Shown: piece after piece, positions 1 through 10,700 of the stretch
Layout: every line of letters begins with the position of its first letter
Position numbering within the stretch: position 1 is the stretch's first letter
NCBI GenBank assembly: GCA_032164245.1
Contig: JAVMKO010000143.1
Span: forward strand, 87,993 to 151,992
Source of the DNA: Sternotherus odoratus
Taxonomy: Eukaryota; Chordata; Testudines; Kinosternidae
Reading direction: 5' to 3'
DNA length: 64,000 nt
Made by a program: the position numbers and the translations under genes
Notes under the pieces: generated by a model
Told to the model about the DNA's origin: nothing
Database searches by the model: none
The model's input: only the letters and a program-made list of their open reading frames with translations

Positions 1-94
1 AATGGGGCCCCCATGAACCATTGGTGAGGTCGAACTTCCCCAGGTCACTGGCTAAAGTGACCACTGCTCAGTTCATTCTCGAAAAGGGGAGATG
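1..94 (+). mobile_element. 3' end of an LTR-A element internal region (cut by window edge)
   Basis: Closely matches 29599-29691, the last internal bases before the 3' LTR of the element at 26977-30458, including the purine-rich tract GGGGAGATG. Confidence 0.85.
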
Positions 95-864
95 TGTGAC
101 GAAGTGGGAGTACTGTGTGTGTGTGCCTCAGTTTCCCCTATGCATTCCTTAAGTGTCTATGTGAAGGGATAGGGGCTAATGCTGGAAGCAAGGAGGCAAC
201 GCCCTCCCCTCTGTGCATCCCTGGAAGCTGTAACCTGACCCCAGGTGGGGGAGGGAGGTCAGGTAACACCTGAAGCCCGGGAAAGGAACAAAGGAGCAGG
301 AAGTGGCTAGAGGGAGTGGTCAGTCTGGGTCTGGGTCAAGTTGGGAAGGGCAGAGAAAAACTCGCTCTCTGGCCTGAGATGGATCCAGCTGAGGGCTCAC
401 GCTGTTTCGCTGCATGGTCTGTGTTGGACCAGATGAAAGTCATCGAATAAACCTGGGGAGGAAGCAGGAGCCCAGAATCTGGGTCTCACCTCCTGGCACA
501 CCCCAGAAAGGCCTGACTGATGAACCCTGTTTGGACTGAGAAGCTGTGAGTTGGATGGTTCCTGACATCTCAAATAAACCGTCTATTCTGCTGGCTGGCT
601 GAGAGTCACGTGTGACTGTGGATTTGGGGTGCAGAACCCATGGGCTCCCCCAGGACCCCGCCCAGGCGGGCTTGCTGAGGGAAGCACACGGAGGGGCAGA
701 AGGTGCTGAATGCTCCGAGGACAGACCCAGGAAGGTGGAAGTGGGGACCCCTGAAGCTCCTGGCCTGGGAAACAGGCTGTGTACGGAGAAGGGGCCCTTC
801 ACCCGGAGTCCGGTCTGGCTTCCTAGGGAGCGGTTCCAGACTATCGCTTGGGCGCTCCGTGACA
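95..864 (+). mobile_element. LTR-A copy (3' LTR of a truncated element)
   Basis: Begins TGTGACGAAGTGGG and ends CTCCGTGACA, matching the LTRs at 26977 and 29692. It contains AATAAA signals. The left part of the element is outside the window. Confidence 0.85.
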
Positions 865-2330
865 CGGGGTCTCTCCCGGAGGCGGGGTCTGTGCTGCGGG
901 GCGGGGTCTCTCCCGGAGGCGGGGTCTGTGCTGTGAGGCGGGGTCTCTCCCGCAGGCGGGGTCTGTACTGAGGGGCGGGGGGTCTCTCCCGGAGGCGGGG
1001 TCTGTGCTGGGGGGCGGGGTCTCTCCCGGAGGCGGGGTCTGTGCTGCGGGGCGGGGTCTGTGCTGCGGGGCGGGGTCTGTGCTGGGGGCGGGGTCTGTGC
1101 TGGGGGGCGGGGTCTGTGCTGGGGGGCGGGGTCTCTCCCGCAGGCGGGGGTCTGTACTGAGGGGCGGGGGTCTCTCCCGGGGGCGGGGTCTCTCCCGCAG
1201 GCGGGGTCTGTGCTGTGGGGCGGGGTCTCTCCCGCAGGCGGGGTCTGTGCTGTGGGGCGGGGTCTCTCCCGCAGGCGGGGGTCTGTGCTGTGGGGCGGGG
1301 TCTCTCCCGGAGGCGGGGTCTGTGCTGCGGGGCGGGGTCTCTCCCGCAGGCGGGGGTCTGTGCTGTGGGGCGGGGTCTCTCCCGGAGGCGGGGTCTGTGC
1401 TGTGGGGCGGGGTCTCTCCCGGAGGCGGGGGTCTGTGCTGTGGGGCGGGGTCTCTCCCGGAGGCGGGGTCTGTGCTGGGGGGCGGGGTCTCTCCCGGAGG
1501 CGGGGTCTGTGCTGAGGGGCGGGGAGTCTCTCCCGGAGGCGGGGTCTGTGCTGCGGGGCGGGGTCTCTCCCGCAGGCGGGGGTCTGTTCTGCGGGGCGGG
1601 GTCTCTCCCGGAGGCGGGGGTCTGTGCTGTGGGGCGGGGTCTCTCCCGGAGGCGGGGTCTGTTCTGCGGGGCGGGGTCTTTCCCGTAGGCGGGGGTCTGT
1701 GCTGGGGGGCGGGGTCTCTCCCGGAGGCGGGGTCTGTGCTGTGGGGCGGGGTCTCTCCCGTAGGCGGGGGTCTGTGCTGTGGGGCGGGGTCTCTCCCGGA
1801 GGCGGGGTCTGTTCTGCGGGGCGGGGTCTTTCCCGTAGGCGGGGGTCTGTGCTGGGGGGCGAGGTCTCTCCCGGAGGCGGGGTCTGTGCTGGGGGGCGGG
1901 GTCTCTCCCGCAGGCGGGGTCTGTGCTGGGGGGCGGGGTCTCTCCCGCAGGCGGGGTCTGTGCTGGGGGGCGGGGTCTCTCCCGGAGGCGGGGTCTGTGC
2001 TGGGGGGCGGGGTCTCTCCCGCAGGCGGGGTCTGTGCTGGGGGGCGGGGTCTCTCCCGCAGGCGGGGGTCTGTACTGCGGGGCGGGGAGTCTCTCCCGGA
2101 GGCGGGGTCTGTGCTGCGGGGCGGGGAGTCTCTCCCGGAGGCGGGGTCTGTGCTGCGGGGTGGGGTCTCTCCCGGAGGCGGGGTCTGTGCTGCGGGGCGG
2201 GGTCTCTCCCGGAGGCGGGGTCTGTGCTGCGGGGCGGGGTCTCTCCCGGAGGTGGGGTCTGTACTGAGGGGCGGGGGGTCTCTCCCGCAGGCGGGGTCTG
2301 TACTGGGGGGGCGGGGGGTTCTCCCGGGGA
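865..2330. repeat. 37-bp GC-rich minisatellite
   Basis: About 39 tandem units built on GGGGTCTCTCCCGGAGGCGG followed by GGTCTGTGCTG. Variants include GGA/GCA and TGTGCTG/TGTACTG, and some units carry one extra G. It starts exactly at the LTR end. Long open frames across it are repeat artefacts. Confidence 0.95.
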
Positions 2331-2384
2331 GTGGGGGGAAGGGCCCAGGCCATCATCTGCCCGGAGACAGGCCGTTGGCCAATC

Positions 2385-2485
2385 TCAGCCCTTATCCCAC
2401 CACCTAGAGACTTAAGAAAGGCACAGGGGAAACTGAGGCACCCTGCCCAGTATTCAGAGAGAACATTAAGAACATTCCCACTCCC
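2385..2485 (-). mobile_element. antisense LTR-A 5' end fragment
   Basis: GGGGAAACTGAGGCAC and CTTAAGAAAGG are the reverse complement of the start region of LTR-A (CTCAGTTTCCCC, TTCTTAAG). Confidence 0.45.
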
Positions 2486-3279
2486 TCACGGGAGGGGGGG
2501 AAGAGGGAGCCCCGATGGGCAGATGCCTGGGGGGGGGGGAGGCCCCATTTTGCAAAGTCGCTCTTGACTGGTGTTTCGTGGGGCCTGTCTCACGGTCCCT
2601 GGGTGCCCGGGGCAGCGGAGCCCATAGTGGGGGGCTCGGTGGTGGCTGCTCAGAGCCCACGGGAGGCAGCCGCGTGCCCATGGGGCTGGTCTCCCCCCCC
2701 CCCAAGGGGGCAGGTTTGTCCAGGTGTTTCCCTGTTCTCCCCTGCGTGCCAGGAGGGGCCGGGGCCGGGGACCCCGGGGGTGGGAGATGGCACAGCCGGG
2801 CGGTCTGTGGTGCGGTGCCGAGGGCTGCCCGGTGCGGGACCATGGGGGGCACAGCGGGTCCGAGCAGCGCAGCGAAGGCAGCAGCAGGTTCCCCGGGCGC
2901 CCCGCAGGCTGGGGCCGGATGGGTTTGGCTGCAGTCTGGGGAGGGGGCCAGCCCCCTGCACTGGGGGGAGGTGGGCTTGCAGCATGGAGGGCACTGGGGG
3001 GGGTATGGGAATGGAGGAGTGGGGAAGCTGGGGGGCACAGGGACAGCGGCAGGGCCCTGGGGGGACAGAGGTGGGAGGGGGCTGGGGGCGCAGGGACCGA
3101 GGCGGGGGGTGGGCTGAGGAGGGGGCTCAGCTCCCAGGATGTGACCCACAGGTCAGGGGAGGCTCTGTGGGCACCAGGAGCCCCACGGTGGGGGGGGGAG
3201 ATGACTGGGGGGGGGCGATGGAGCTGGACTCCGTGCTGAAGTGGGGTTTTGCCCTTGTTCTGGTCTATGTGAGTCTTAC
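2486..3279. other. G-rich intergenic stretch, no gene seen
   Basis: Long G runs and GGGG-spaced purine sequence; open frames here are low-complexity (Pro or Gly-rich). No splice-framed exon, repeat unit or RNA gene recognised. Confidence 0.6.
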
Positions 3280-3905
3280 TGTTTTGCGTGAATGCTGTAT
3301 GTGCCTCAGTTTCCCTGCGTAGTGCACCAATGGCGAGCTGGTGGGAATCAGGGGCTGTGCCGTTTGCGGGGCGGCTCCAGCTCTCGGCAGGGATGCTCTG
3401 GCCATGGCCACCCCTTCGTCTCCTGAGCCCCGGGAGGGGGATGTGACCAGGGGACTCGGGCCAGGACAAGACAAAGGCCGGAGGAGGAGTAAGGGGCAGA
3501 GCGGGGGCCAGGCAGCTGGAAGCGCGTTAGTCTCGCTGGCTGGGGGCTCAGCGGGGACATCCCGGCTCTGGGCTCCCCTCCCCCCCAAGAGGGACTGGGC
3601 TGACAGTCACAGATTTTGATGCTAACACGCGCTGGTTTAAACCCTGTTCCCGTCGTCTAATAAACCTTCTGTGTCCCCGGCTGGCGGAGAGTCACGGCTG
3701 ACTGCGGAGTTGGGGGGGCAGGACCCCGCCTGGGCGGGCTTGCTGGGGGCAGCGCACGGAGGGGCAGGGGATGCTGAATGCTCCGGGGTCAGACCCAGGA
3801 AGGTGGGAGCCGGGTGAGCTTCGTGCCCTGGAGACAGTCGCCCACAGAGAGGAGGCTTCATCAGAGTCCTGCCCAACTTCGTAGGGAGCATTGCCCGGGA
3901 CAGAC
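3280..3905 (+). mobile_element. degenerate LTR-A-related copy
   Basis: The 3' half (about 3600-3905) aligns with LTR-A around the poly(A) signal and the AGAGTCACG, GCTGAATGCTCCG and AGACCCAGGAAGGTGG blocks. A GTGCCTCAGTTTCC block near 3300 may be the 5' part. It is clearly older than the copies at 26977 and 33650. Confidence 0.6.
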
Positions 3906-5034
3906 CCCCTGCTGGACACCGGTGGGGCTGGACCCATTGCCAGGTGCCCTGGCCTCTGGGGCAGACTCCTGCTTTCTGGGCCCTAGCAGAAATTTGGGGA
4001 TTTCTCCAGCCCCAGGAGCGGGGAGGCCGGTCCTTGCCCCCAGTGGGGTATCCCGATTGGGGGCCAAGCCCCCCCGTGCCGTAAGTTCTGCGCTGATCCG
4101 CTTCGGCAGTGGCGGCCGCGGGGCCCCGTGTGAGCCGTGCCTGGCGCCTGCGTCACTGGGCCGGGTCAGCTTTGTGGAGCCGGCGGGGGCACAGCGCCGG
4201 GGCACTAATTGCTGGTCACCCGCTGGTGCCAGTCCTGTTTGCTCACTGCCGCCAGAGGAAATTGCATGAGACGCAGCACCTGCCCCCTCTGCGCAGGTCC
4301 ATAGAAATGGGGGGGGGGTGCTGGGGGCTCCGTACTGCTCCCCCTCCCCGGCCGCGCCCACAGCCCCTTCCCAAGGGGGAGCTGCCGCCCCCCCCAGCCG
4401 GATACAACCGGAGGCCAGCAGGCTACGGAAGGCAAAGCCAGAGCCCTGCACCCCAGCATCTGCAACATGACCAGGACAGGAACGCAGGACGCCTGGGTTC
4501 TAGTCCCCGACACCCCCCAATGTATTAACACCTCGCAGCACTGACCCCAGTGTGGGGCCAGGGAGCAGCTCAGCAGGGGGCGCTCAGCGGGGCCCAGGAT
4601 GCAGGGAGCAGGCGGGGAGAGCCCGGGGGGTGCACTGGGGTGCTCTCCTGTTGCACTGTCCAGTGTTGTCCAGGTGATGGCGCATGGCGGAGGTGTCGGA
4701 TGAGGGGGTGTGAAAGGCCTGGCAATTGGGCTGAGCCCCCCTCCCCCCCCCGTATGTGACCAGGGGTCTGCGGGACGGGGGGCCTGCTGGCAGCTGGTGA
4801 CGCCATGGGGAGATACAACACCCCTCCCCCCCCCCCCCCCCCCGCCAGTGACACGGGAGGGTTTTTCACACGCTTTTAACAAAATTCCATTATTCTTGGA
4901 ACAGAGAAAACCTGAGGGAAGGGGGCCAGGAATGCGGGAGGGACTTGGAGATGGGGGGGGGGGGCTGGGAATGCAGGGTCCAGGCCAGGGGGGGGCAGAG
5001 GAGAGGGGTCTGGGAATGCAGGGTCTGGGCTGGG
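3906..5034. other. intergenic GC-rich sequence, no gene seen
   Basis: No coding exon or known repeat recognised. It holds a poly-C run near 4825-4843 and short homopolymer tracts. Confidence 0.5.
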
Positions 5035-5775
5035 GAAGAGGGGGCCAGGAACGCTGGGTCGTGTCCGGCGGAGAGGGGCCGGGAACGCAGGGTCTCGGCT
5101 GCAGGAGAGGGGGCCGGGGGAAGGGGGCCGGGGGAGAGGGGGCCGGGAACGCAGGGTCTCTGCTGCAGGAGAGGGGGCCGGGGGAAGGGGGCCGGGGGGG
5201 AGGGGGCAGGGGGGGAGGGGGCCGGGAACGCAGGGTCGGGGTCTCTTCTGGCGGAGAGGGGCCGGGAACGCAGGGTCTCGGCTGCAGGAGAGAGGGGGCC
5301 GGGGGAAGGGGGCCGGGGGAGAGGGGGCCGGGAACGCAGGGTCTCGGCTGCAGGAGAGGGGGCCGGGGGAAGGGGGCCAGGGGAGAGGGGGCCGGGAACG
5401 CAGGGTCGGGGTCTCTTCTGGCGGAGAGGGGCCGGGAACGCAGGGTCTCGGCTGCAGGAGAGAGGGGGCCGGGGGAAGGGGGCCGGGGGAGAGGGGGCCG
5501 GGAACGCAGGGTCTCGGCTGCAGGAGAGAGGGGGGCCGGGGGAAGGGGGCCGGGGGAGAGGGGGCCGGGAACGCAGGGTCGGGGTCTCTTCTGGCGGAGA
5601 GGGGCCGGGAACGCAGGGTCTCGGCTGCAGGAGAGAGGGGGCCGGGAACGCAGGGTCTCGGCTGCAGGAGAGAGGGGGCCGGGGGAAGGGGGCCGGGGGA
5701 GAGGGGGCCGGGAACGCAGGGTCGGGGTCTCTTCTGGCGGAGAGGGGCCGGGAACGCAGGGTCTTCGCCTGTGGA
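5035..5775. repeat. compound GC-rich tandem array
   Basis: Two alternating unit types share GGGCCGGGAACGCAGGGTC: one continues TCGGCTGCAGGAGAG and a GGGGGAAGG run (about 66 bp), the other GGGGTCTCTTCTGGCGGAGA (about 41 bp). Higher-order copies repeat at about 150-180 bp. Confidence 0.9.
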
Positions 5776-6290
5776 ATCGGTGGCCGATGACATCACGTCC
5801 CGGGGTCTCCCTCGTGGGCTCCTCCTGCGTTGCCGGTCTCAGTGCTGACCTGGCGCGGGGAGAGGCCGATCAGCACCCGCCCCTTGCCCTGAAGCCCCTG
5901 GGCGGACGCTGGCTGAGACCCCAGAGGCTCAGGCCTGGTGCAGAGCTGAGCAGTGGCAGGGATACAGGGGGGCAGAGCCTGGAGGCTCCCAACCCAGCCA
6001 GGCCAGGGCAATGCCTGTCCTGAGCGTGGGGGCTACAGAGCTCCCCCCGGCTGGTTCCAAAGTGTCCGAGCCTCCGGCCCCCCGGGAGACGCCCCCGGCT
6101 GCACCCATCCCCCTGCTGGGGAGTTTGCAGTTCCACCCAGTCACCCCCTAGTCCCCCTCGCTGCATGGCCCAGCCCCTGCCCCCCCCTCCCCACCCCCAC
6201 TCTCCCCTGTGGGTCGGGACCTACAGCTGGACGTCAGCCGCCCCTGGGGTAGGGCCCCCCACGTCTGGCACGGCCCAGAACGGTACTTAC
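5776..6290. other. intergenic or TRIM54 3' flank, nothing recognised
   Basis: Unique GC-rich sequence between the compound array and the candidate TRIM54 exon. No exon, RNA gene or poly(A) signal identified on either strand. Confidence 0.4.
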
Positions 6291-6326
6291 CGTGCGGGGA
6301 GCTCACTGGCTTCTGCCTGGGGCCCA
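6291..6326 (-). CDS. possible alternative TRIM54 36-nt exon downstream of exon 8
   Basis: A pyrimidine-rich acceptor (CCTTCCTCGCAG) and a near-perfect donor (GTAAGTACC) bracket 36 nt that would continue the phase-1 frame from the 7618 donor with VGPRQKPVSSPH. No following exon was identified. It may be an alternative tail exon or chance. Confidence 0.25.
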
Positions 6327-6929
6327 CTGCGAGGAAGGGAGGGAGAGAGGGGGGTGAGCTGCAGAGGGAGGCATCTGCCCCTCCCCGAATATTCCCACCG
6401 CTGCACGGTGCCCCCAGCCAAGAGCAGAGCCAGGCAGCGGGGCAGCCAAGGCGTGTGGGACCCTGGGCTCAGGCCTGCAGGGCATCCAGCCAGCCCCTCC
6501 CGCCTGCGCCCCGAACCCCAGGCCCCAGCTGAGAGGAACAGGCTGGGGGGCTCGGCCCTGGGATTCGGACCAAGGAGTGAGACAGAGACACACAGAGCGT
6601 GACCCCCGGGTCAGTGCAGGGGGGCTGGGCGCTGCCGGCCCGGGCTGGGCTCGGCTGGAGCCTTCACTTCTCTGGGTGCCCCAGGGCTGCCTGTGCCGCG
6701 CGCCAGGCCAGGGAGGGACCCGCCTGTCTGCCCCCGCTGGCCGGGCGGCCCCGAGGGGCTAGGGGGGGTCACTGCTCCCCCAGATTGTACACGTCCCCCC
6801 CGCGGGGTCTGTCCCAGACTCGCTGTCCGGAGCTCCCGGGGCGGGGGGGGGAGAGCGAGACTTCATCGGCTGCTTAGAACGGACCACACAGTAGGTAAGA
6901 TCCAGAGACACAGGGAGAGGGGCCATTGT

Positions 6930-7440
6930 CAGACCAATTCTAAGAGGCTAGTTAATTTAGGTCCTATGATGGTGTCACTTATGGTGACACCATCAATCTA
7001 CTCACACCAGCCACGCCATCAGGGCGTGTTCACCTGCACATCAACCAATGTGATCTATGCCATCATGTGCCAGCAACGCCCCTCTGCCACGTACACTGGC
7101 CAAACCGGCCACTCTCCACGCAAAGGAATAAATGGACCCAGATCAGCCATCAGGAATCAGCCCATTCGAAAAGCAGTGGACACGCCAATCCCCCTGGACA
7201 CTCACTAACAGACCTGAAGGTGACAATTCTTGACCTTGTCAACTCTCTGATCTGGACCATCCTGATCATCACGACACAAGGGTTTTTTTCTCCTGCTGAG
7301 ACGAGCTCATCCAATGAGCTAGCCTCTGCGGACTGGTCGGACTTCACCCCTCCATGTTCTCTGGGTCTCTCTCTCCTGCGGGCGCCGTTCTAGGCACCGG
7401 ATGAAGGGGGTTGTAGCCCACGACACCTTCTTCTGAACGG
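6930..7440 (+). mobile_element. Penelope-like element fragment (GIY-YIG endonuclease end)
   Basis: The plus frame contains FTCTSTNVIYAIMCQQ, then YTGQT, spaced R and H residues and a DTHSLTDLKV stretch. This is the GIY-YIG layout of Penelope-like retroelements (Neptune type), with an altered GIY (VIY) and degraded middle. The end near 7395-7425 (GGATGAAGGGGGTTGTAGCCC) resembles the element terminus seen in reptile copies. It lies beyond the TRIM54 stop. Confidence 0.7.
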
Positions 7441-7610
7441 AACGTGTTCGTCTCGCAGGTGCCCCAGGACTCCGGTTCTTGCCCCAGGGACGCTCTGGGG
7501 CAGGTCTCTGGCCCGGGTCATACGGGGGGGCAGAGCACATGGTCCTGGGCTCTGCTAGCCAGGGGCCCTGGAGGCCTGTGAACAGCCGAGGAGGCTGTGA
7601 CTCTGGGGTG

Positions 7611-7705
7611 TCACTCACCTTCGGCCCCCTCGGGCCCCTCGGGCCTGTCCTCGTCGGCTCCAGCGTCTCCTCCATCCCCGTCCGCGTCGTCCTCAGCCTG
7701 CGGGT
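7611..7705 (-). CDS. TRIM54: TRIM54 exon 8 (acidic C-terminal tail)
   Basis: The acceptor CTCTCCCAG before 7705 keeps phase 1; the nearer CAG at 7698 would put a stop in frame and was rejected. It encodes [10 protein letters not shown] onward to [12 protein letters not shown], aligning with the acidic tail of human TRIM54. Reading on gives Gly-Glu-stop at 7613-7611. A consensus donor (GTGAGT) starts at 7618, so a further exon is possible. Confidence 0.8.
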
Positions 7706-10700
7706 CTGGGAGAGCGAGGGAATCCCAGAGTCAGCTCCCGAGCGGGGGAGGAGCCTGCCCCACCCTCCCCACTGAGGGTCCCAGGCCAGGCCGCTCCAGA
7801 CAGCCCAGCAGAGCGGAGGCATGGGGCAGCCGGAAGGGAAGCTCCGGCCATGGCACCAGCACCCAGCTCAGCCAGTCCTGGGGTCCCTGCCAGGCACCCT
7901 GCCCCCAGCCCAGACAGCCGTGTGTGGAGAGGGGCAGGAGCCGGGACCCACAGCCGGGGAGGCCAATCGCACCAGGTGGCTGAGGTCAACGCTCTGACTT
8001 CCCCGCCTGTACCCCATCCCCCACCCCAACCACATATCCCCGAGAGCCCGTAGACCCTGAGGACTCCCCCACCACAGCTAACACCAGCCCTGCCCCTGTC
8101 CTGGTGCAGGTCAGACAGACACCCAGACGGACATCTGGGCCAAGAGAAGCTCTGCCCACCCTGGGCGGAGGCTCACACCATGGCCCCAGGGTGACCTGCC
8201 GGTGCCCCACCCATTCCGACGAGATGGGTGCTATGTAATGACTCATCGAGAGGTGCCACGGGGCTAGAAAGAGTTAATGAACCCCCAGACTAAATAAAAT
8301 AAATATAAATAAATGGAGATATACCAATCTCCTAGAACTGGAAAGACCTTGAAGGTCATCGAGTCCAGTCCCCTGCCTACACTAGCAGGATCCCCCTGCC
8401 TACACTAGCAGGATTGAGTACTGTCCCCTGACAGATTTTTTGCCCCAGATCCCTAAATGGCCCCCTCAAGGATTGAACTCACAACCCTGGGTTTAGCAGG
8501 CCAACGCTCAAACCACTGAGCTATCCCTCCACCCCATGACCTGCCCCCACGGCCACGGGGCCAGAAAGAGTTAATGAACCCCCAGACTGACCTCAACCCC
8601 CATGGCAACGGGGCTAGAAAGAGTTAATGAACCCCCGGACTGACCCGCCCCCACGGCCACGGGGCCAGAAAGAGTTAATGAACCCCCAGACTGACCCGCC
8701 CCCCACGGCCACGGGGCCAGAAAGAGTTAATGAACCCCCAGACTGACCCCAACCCCCATGGCAACGGGGCCAGAAAGAGTTAATGAACCCCCAGACTGAC
8801 CCGCCCCCACGGCCACGGGGCTAGAAAGAGTTAATGAACCCCCCCAGACTGACCCGCCCCCACGGCCACGGGGCCAGAAAGAGTTAATGAACCCCCGGAC
8901 TGACCCCAACCCCCATGGCAACGGGGCTAGAAAGAGTTAATGAACCCCCAGACTGACCCGCCCCAGGGCCCAGCGTTAGTGACTGGGTGGGGAGCTGGAC
9001 ATGCAGCGGTTGAAATGCAGCCGGCGGCGTTGGGGGTGGGGGGGGCGGAGGGGGGGGCCGTGTGCTCAGGGCTGGGGGGTGTCAGCGAACCAGTCTGGTG
9101 TATTGCCAGGGCTTGGAGTCCCAGATCGGAGGAGGAGTGTTAATGTTCAGGGACACACTGGAGTGAACCACGGGGATTGTCTCCGTGTCTCGGGGGGGGG
9201 GGGGGGGAGGAAAGAGGAAGATACTCGGGTGCAATAGTGTTGTTGTCTGGGGGGGGGGATGGAGGAAGATACTCGGGTGCAATAGTGTTGTTGTCTCGGT
9301 GTCTCGGGGGGGGGGATGGAGGACGATACTCGGGTGCAATAGTGTTGTTGTCTCGGTGTCTCGGGGGGGGATGGAGGAAGATACTCGGGTGCAATAGTGT
9401 TGTTGTCTCGGTGTCTCGGGGGGGGATGGAGGAAGATACTCGGGTGCAATAGTGTTGTTGTCTCGGTGTCTCGGGGGGGCGGGGATGGAGGAAGATACTC
9501 GGGTGCAATAGTGTTGTTGTCTCGGTGTCTCGGGGGGGATGGAGGAAGATACTCGGGTGCAATAGTGTTGTTGTCTCGGTGTCTCGGGGGGGGTGGGATG
9601 GAGGAAGATACTCGGGTGCAATAGTGTTGTTGTCTCGGTGTCTCGGGGGGTGGTGGGATGGAGGAAGATACTCGGGTGCAATAGTGTTGTTGTCTCGGGG
9701 GGGGATGGAGGAAGATACTTGGGTGCAATAGTGTTGTTGTCTCGGTGTCTCGGGGGGGGATGGAGGAAGATACTCGGGTGCAATAGTGTTGTTGTCTCAG
9801 TGTCTCGGGGGGGGTGGGATGGAGGAAGATACTCGGGTGCAATAGTGTTGTTGTCTCGGTGTCTCGGGGGGTGGTGGGATGGAGGAAGATACTCGGGTGC
9901 AATAGTGTTGTTGTCTCGGTGTCTCGGGGGGGGTGGGATGGAGGAAGATACTCGGGTGCAATAGTGTTGTTGTCTCGGTGTCTCGGGGGGTGGTGGGATG
10001 GAGGAAGATACTCGGGTGCAATAGTGTTGTTGTCTCGGGGGGGGATGGAGGAAGATACTTGGGTGCAATAGTGTTGTTGTCTCGGTGTCTCGGGGGGGGA
10101 TGGAGGAAGATACTCGGGTGCAATAGTGTTGTTGTCTCGGGGGGGGATGGAGGAAGATACTTGGGTGCAATAGTGTTGTTGTCTCGGTGTCTCGGGGGGG
10201 GATGGAGGAAGATACTCGGGTGCAATAGTGTTGTTGTCTCAGTGTCTCGGGGGGGGATGGAGGAAGATACTCGGGTGCAATAGTGTTGTTGTCTCGGTGT
10301 CTCGGGGGGGATGGAGGAAGATACTCGGGTGCAATAGTGTTGTTGTCTCGGTGTCTCGGGGGGGGGATGGAGGAAGATACTCGGGTGCAATAGTGTTGTT
10401 GTCTCGGTGTCTCGGGGGGTGGTGGGATGGAGGAAGATACTCGGGTGCAATAGTGTTGTTGTCTCGGTGTCTCGAGGGGTGGTGGGATGGAGGAAGATAC
10501 TCGGGTGCAATAGTGTTGTTGTCTCGGTGTCTCGGGGGGGGATGGAGGAAGATACTCGGGTGCAATAGTGTTGTTGTCTCGGTGTCTCGGGGGGGGATGG
10601 AGGAAGATACTCGGGTGCAATAGTGTTGGTGTCTCGGGGGGGGGGGATGGAGGAAGATACTCGGGTGCAATAGTGTTGTCTCGGTGTCTCGAGGGGTGGT

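Noticed and set aside
440..2356. 638-codon minus-strand open frame (Arg/Pro-rich)
   Set aside because: It is a translation of the 37-bp minisatellite and of LTR sequence; no splice or domain logic.
1..6290. UCN or MPV17, the genes next to TRIM54 in human
   Set aside because: No peptide or domain matching either was found on either strand; the region is repeats and low-complexity GC-rich DNA.
7619..7697. TRIM54 exon 8 starting after the CAG at 7698
   Set aside because: It puts TGA in frame after one codon; the acceptor at 7706 keeps the acidic tail open.
8470..8526. tRNA gene
   Set aside because: A and B boxes are present but the cloverleaf is degraded and fused to a SINE body with an AT-rich tail.
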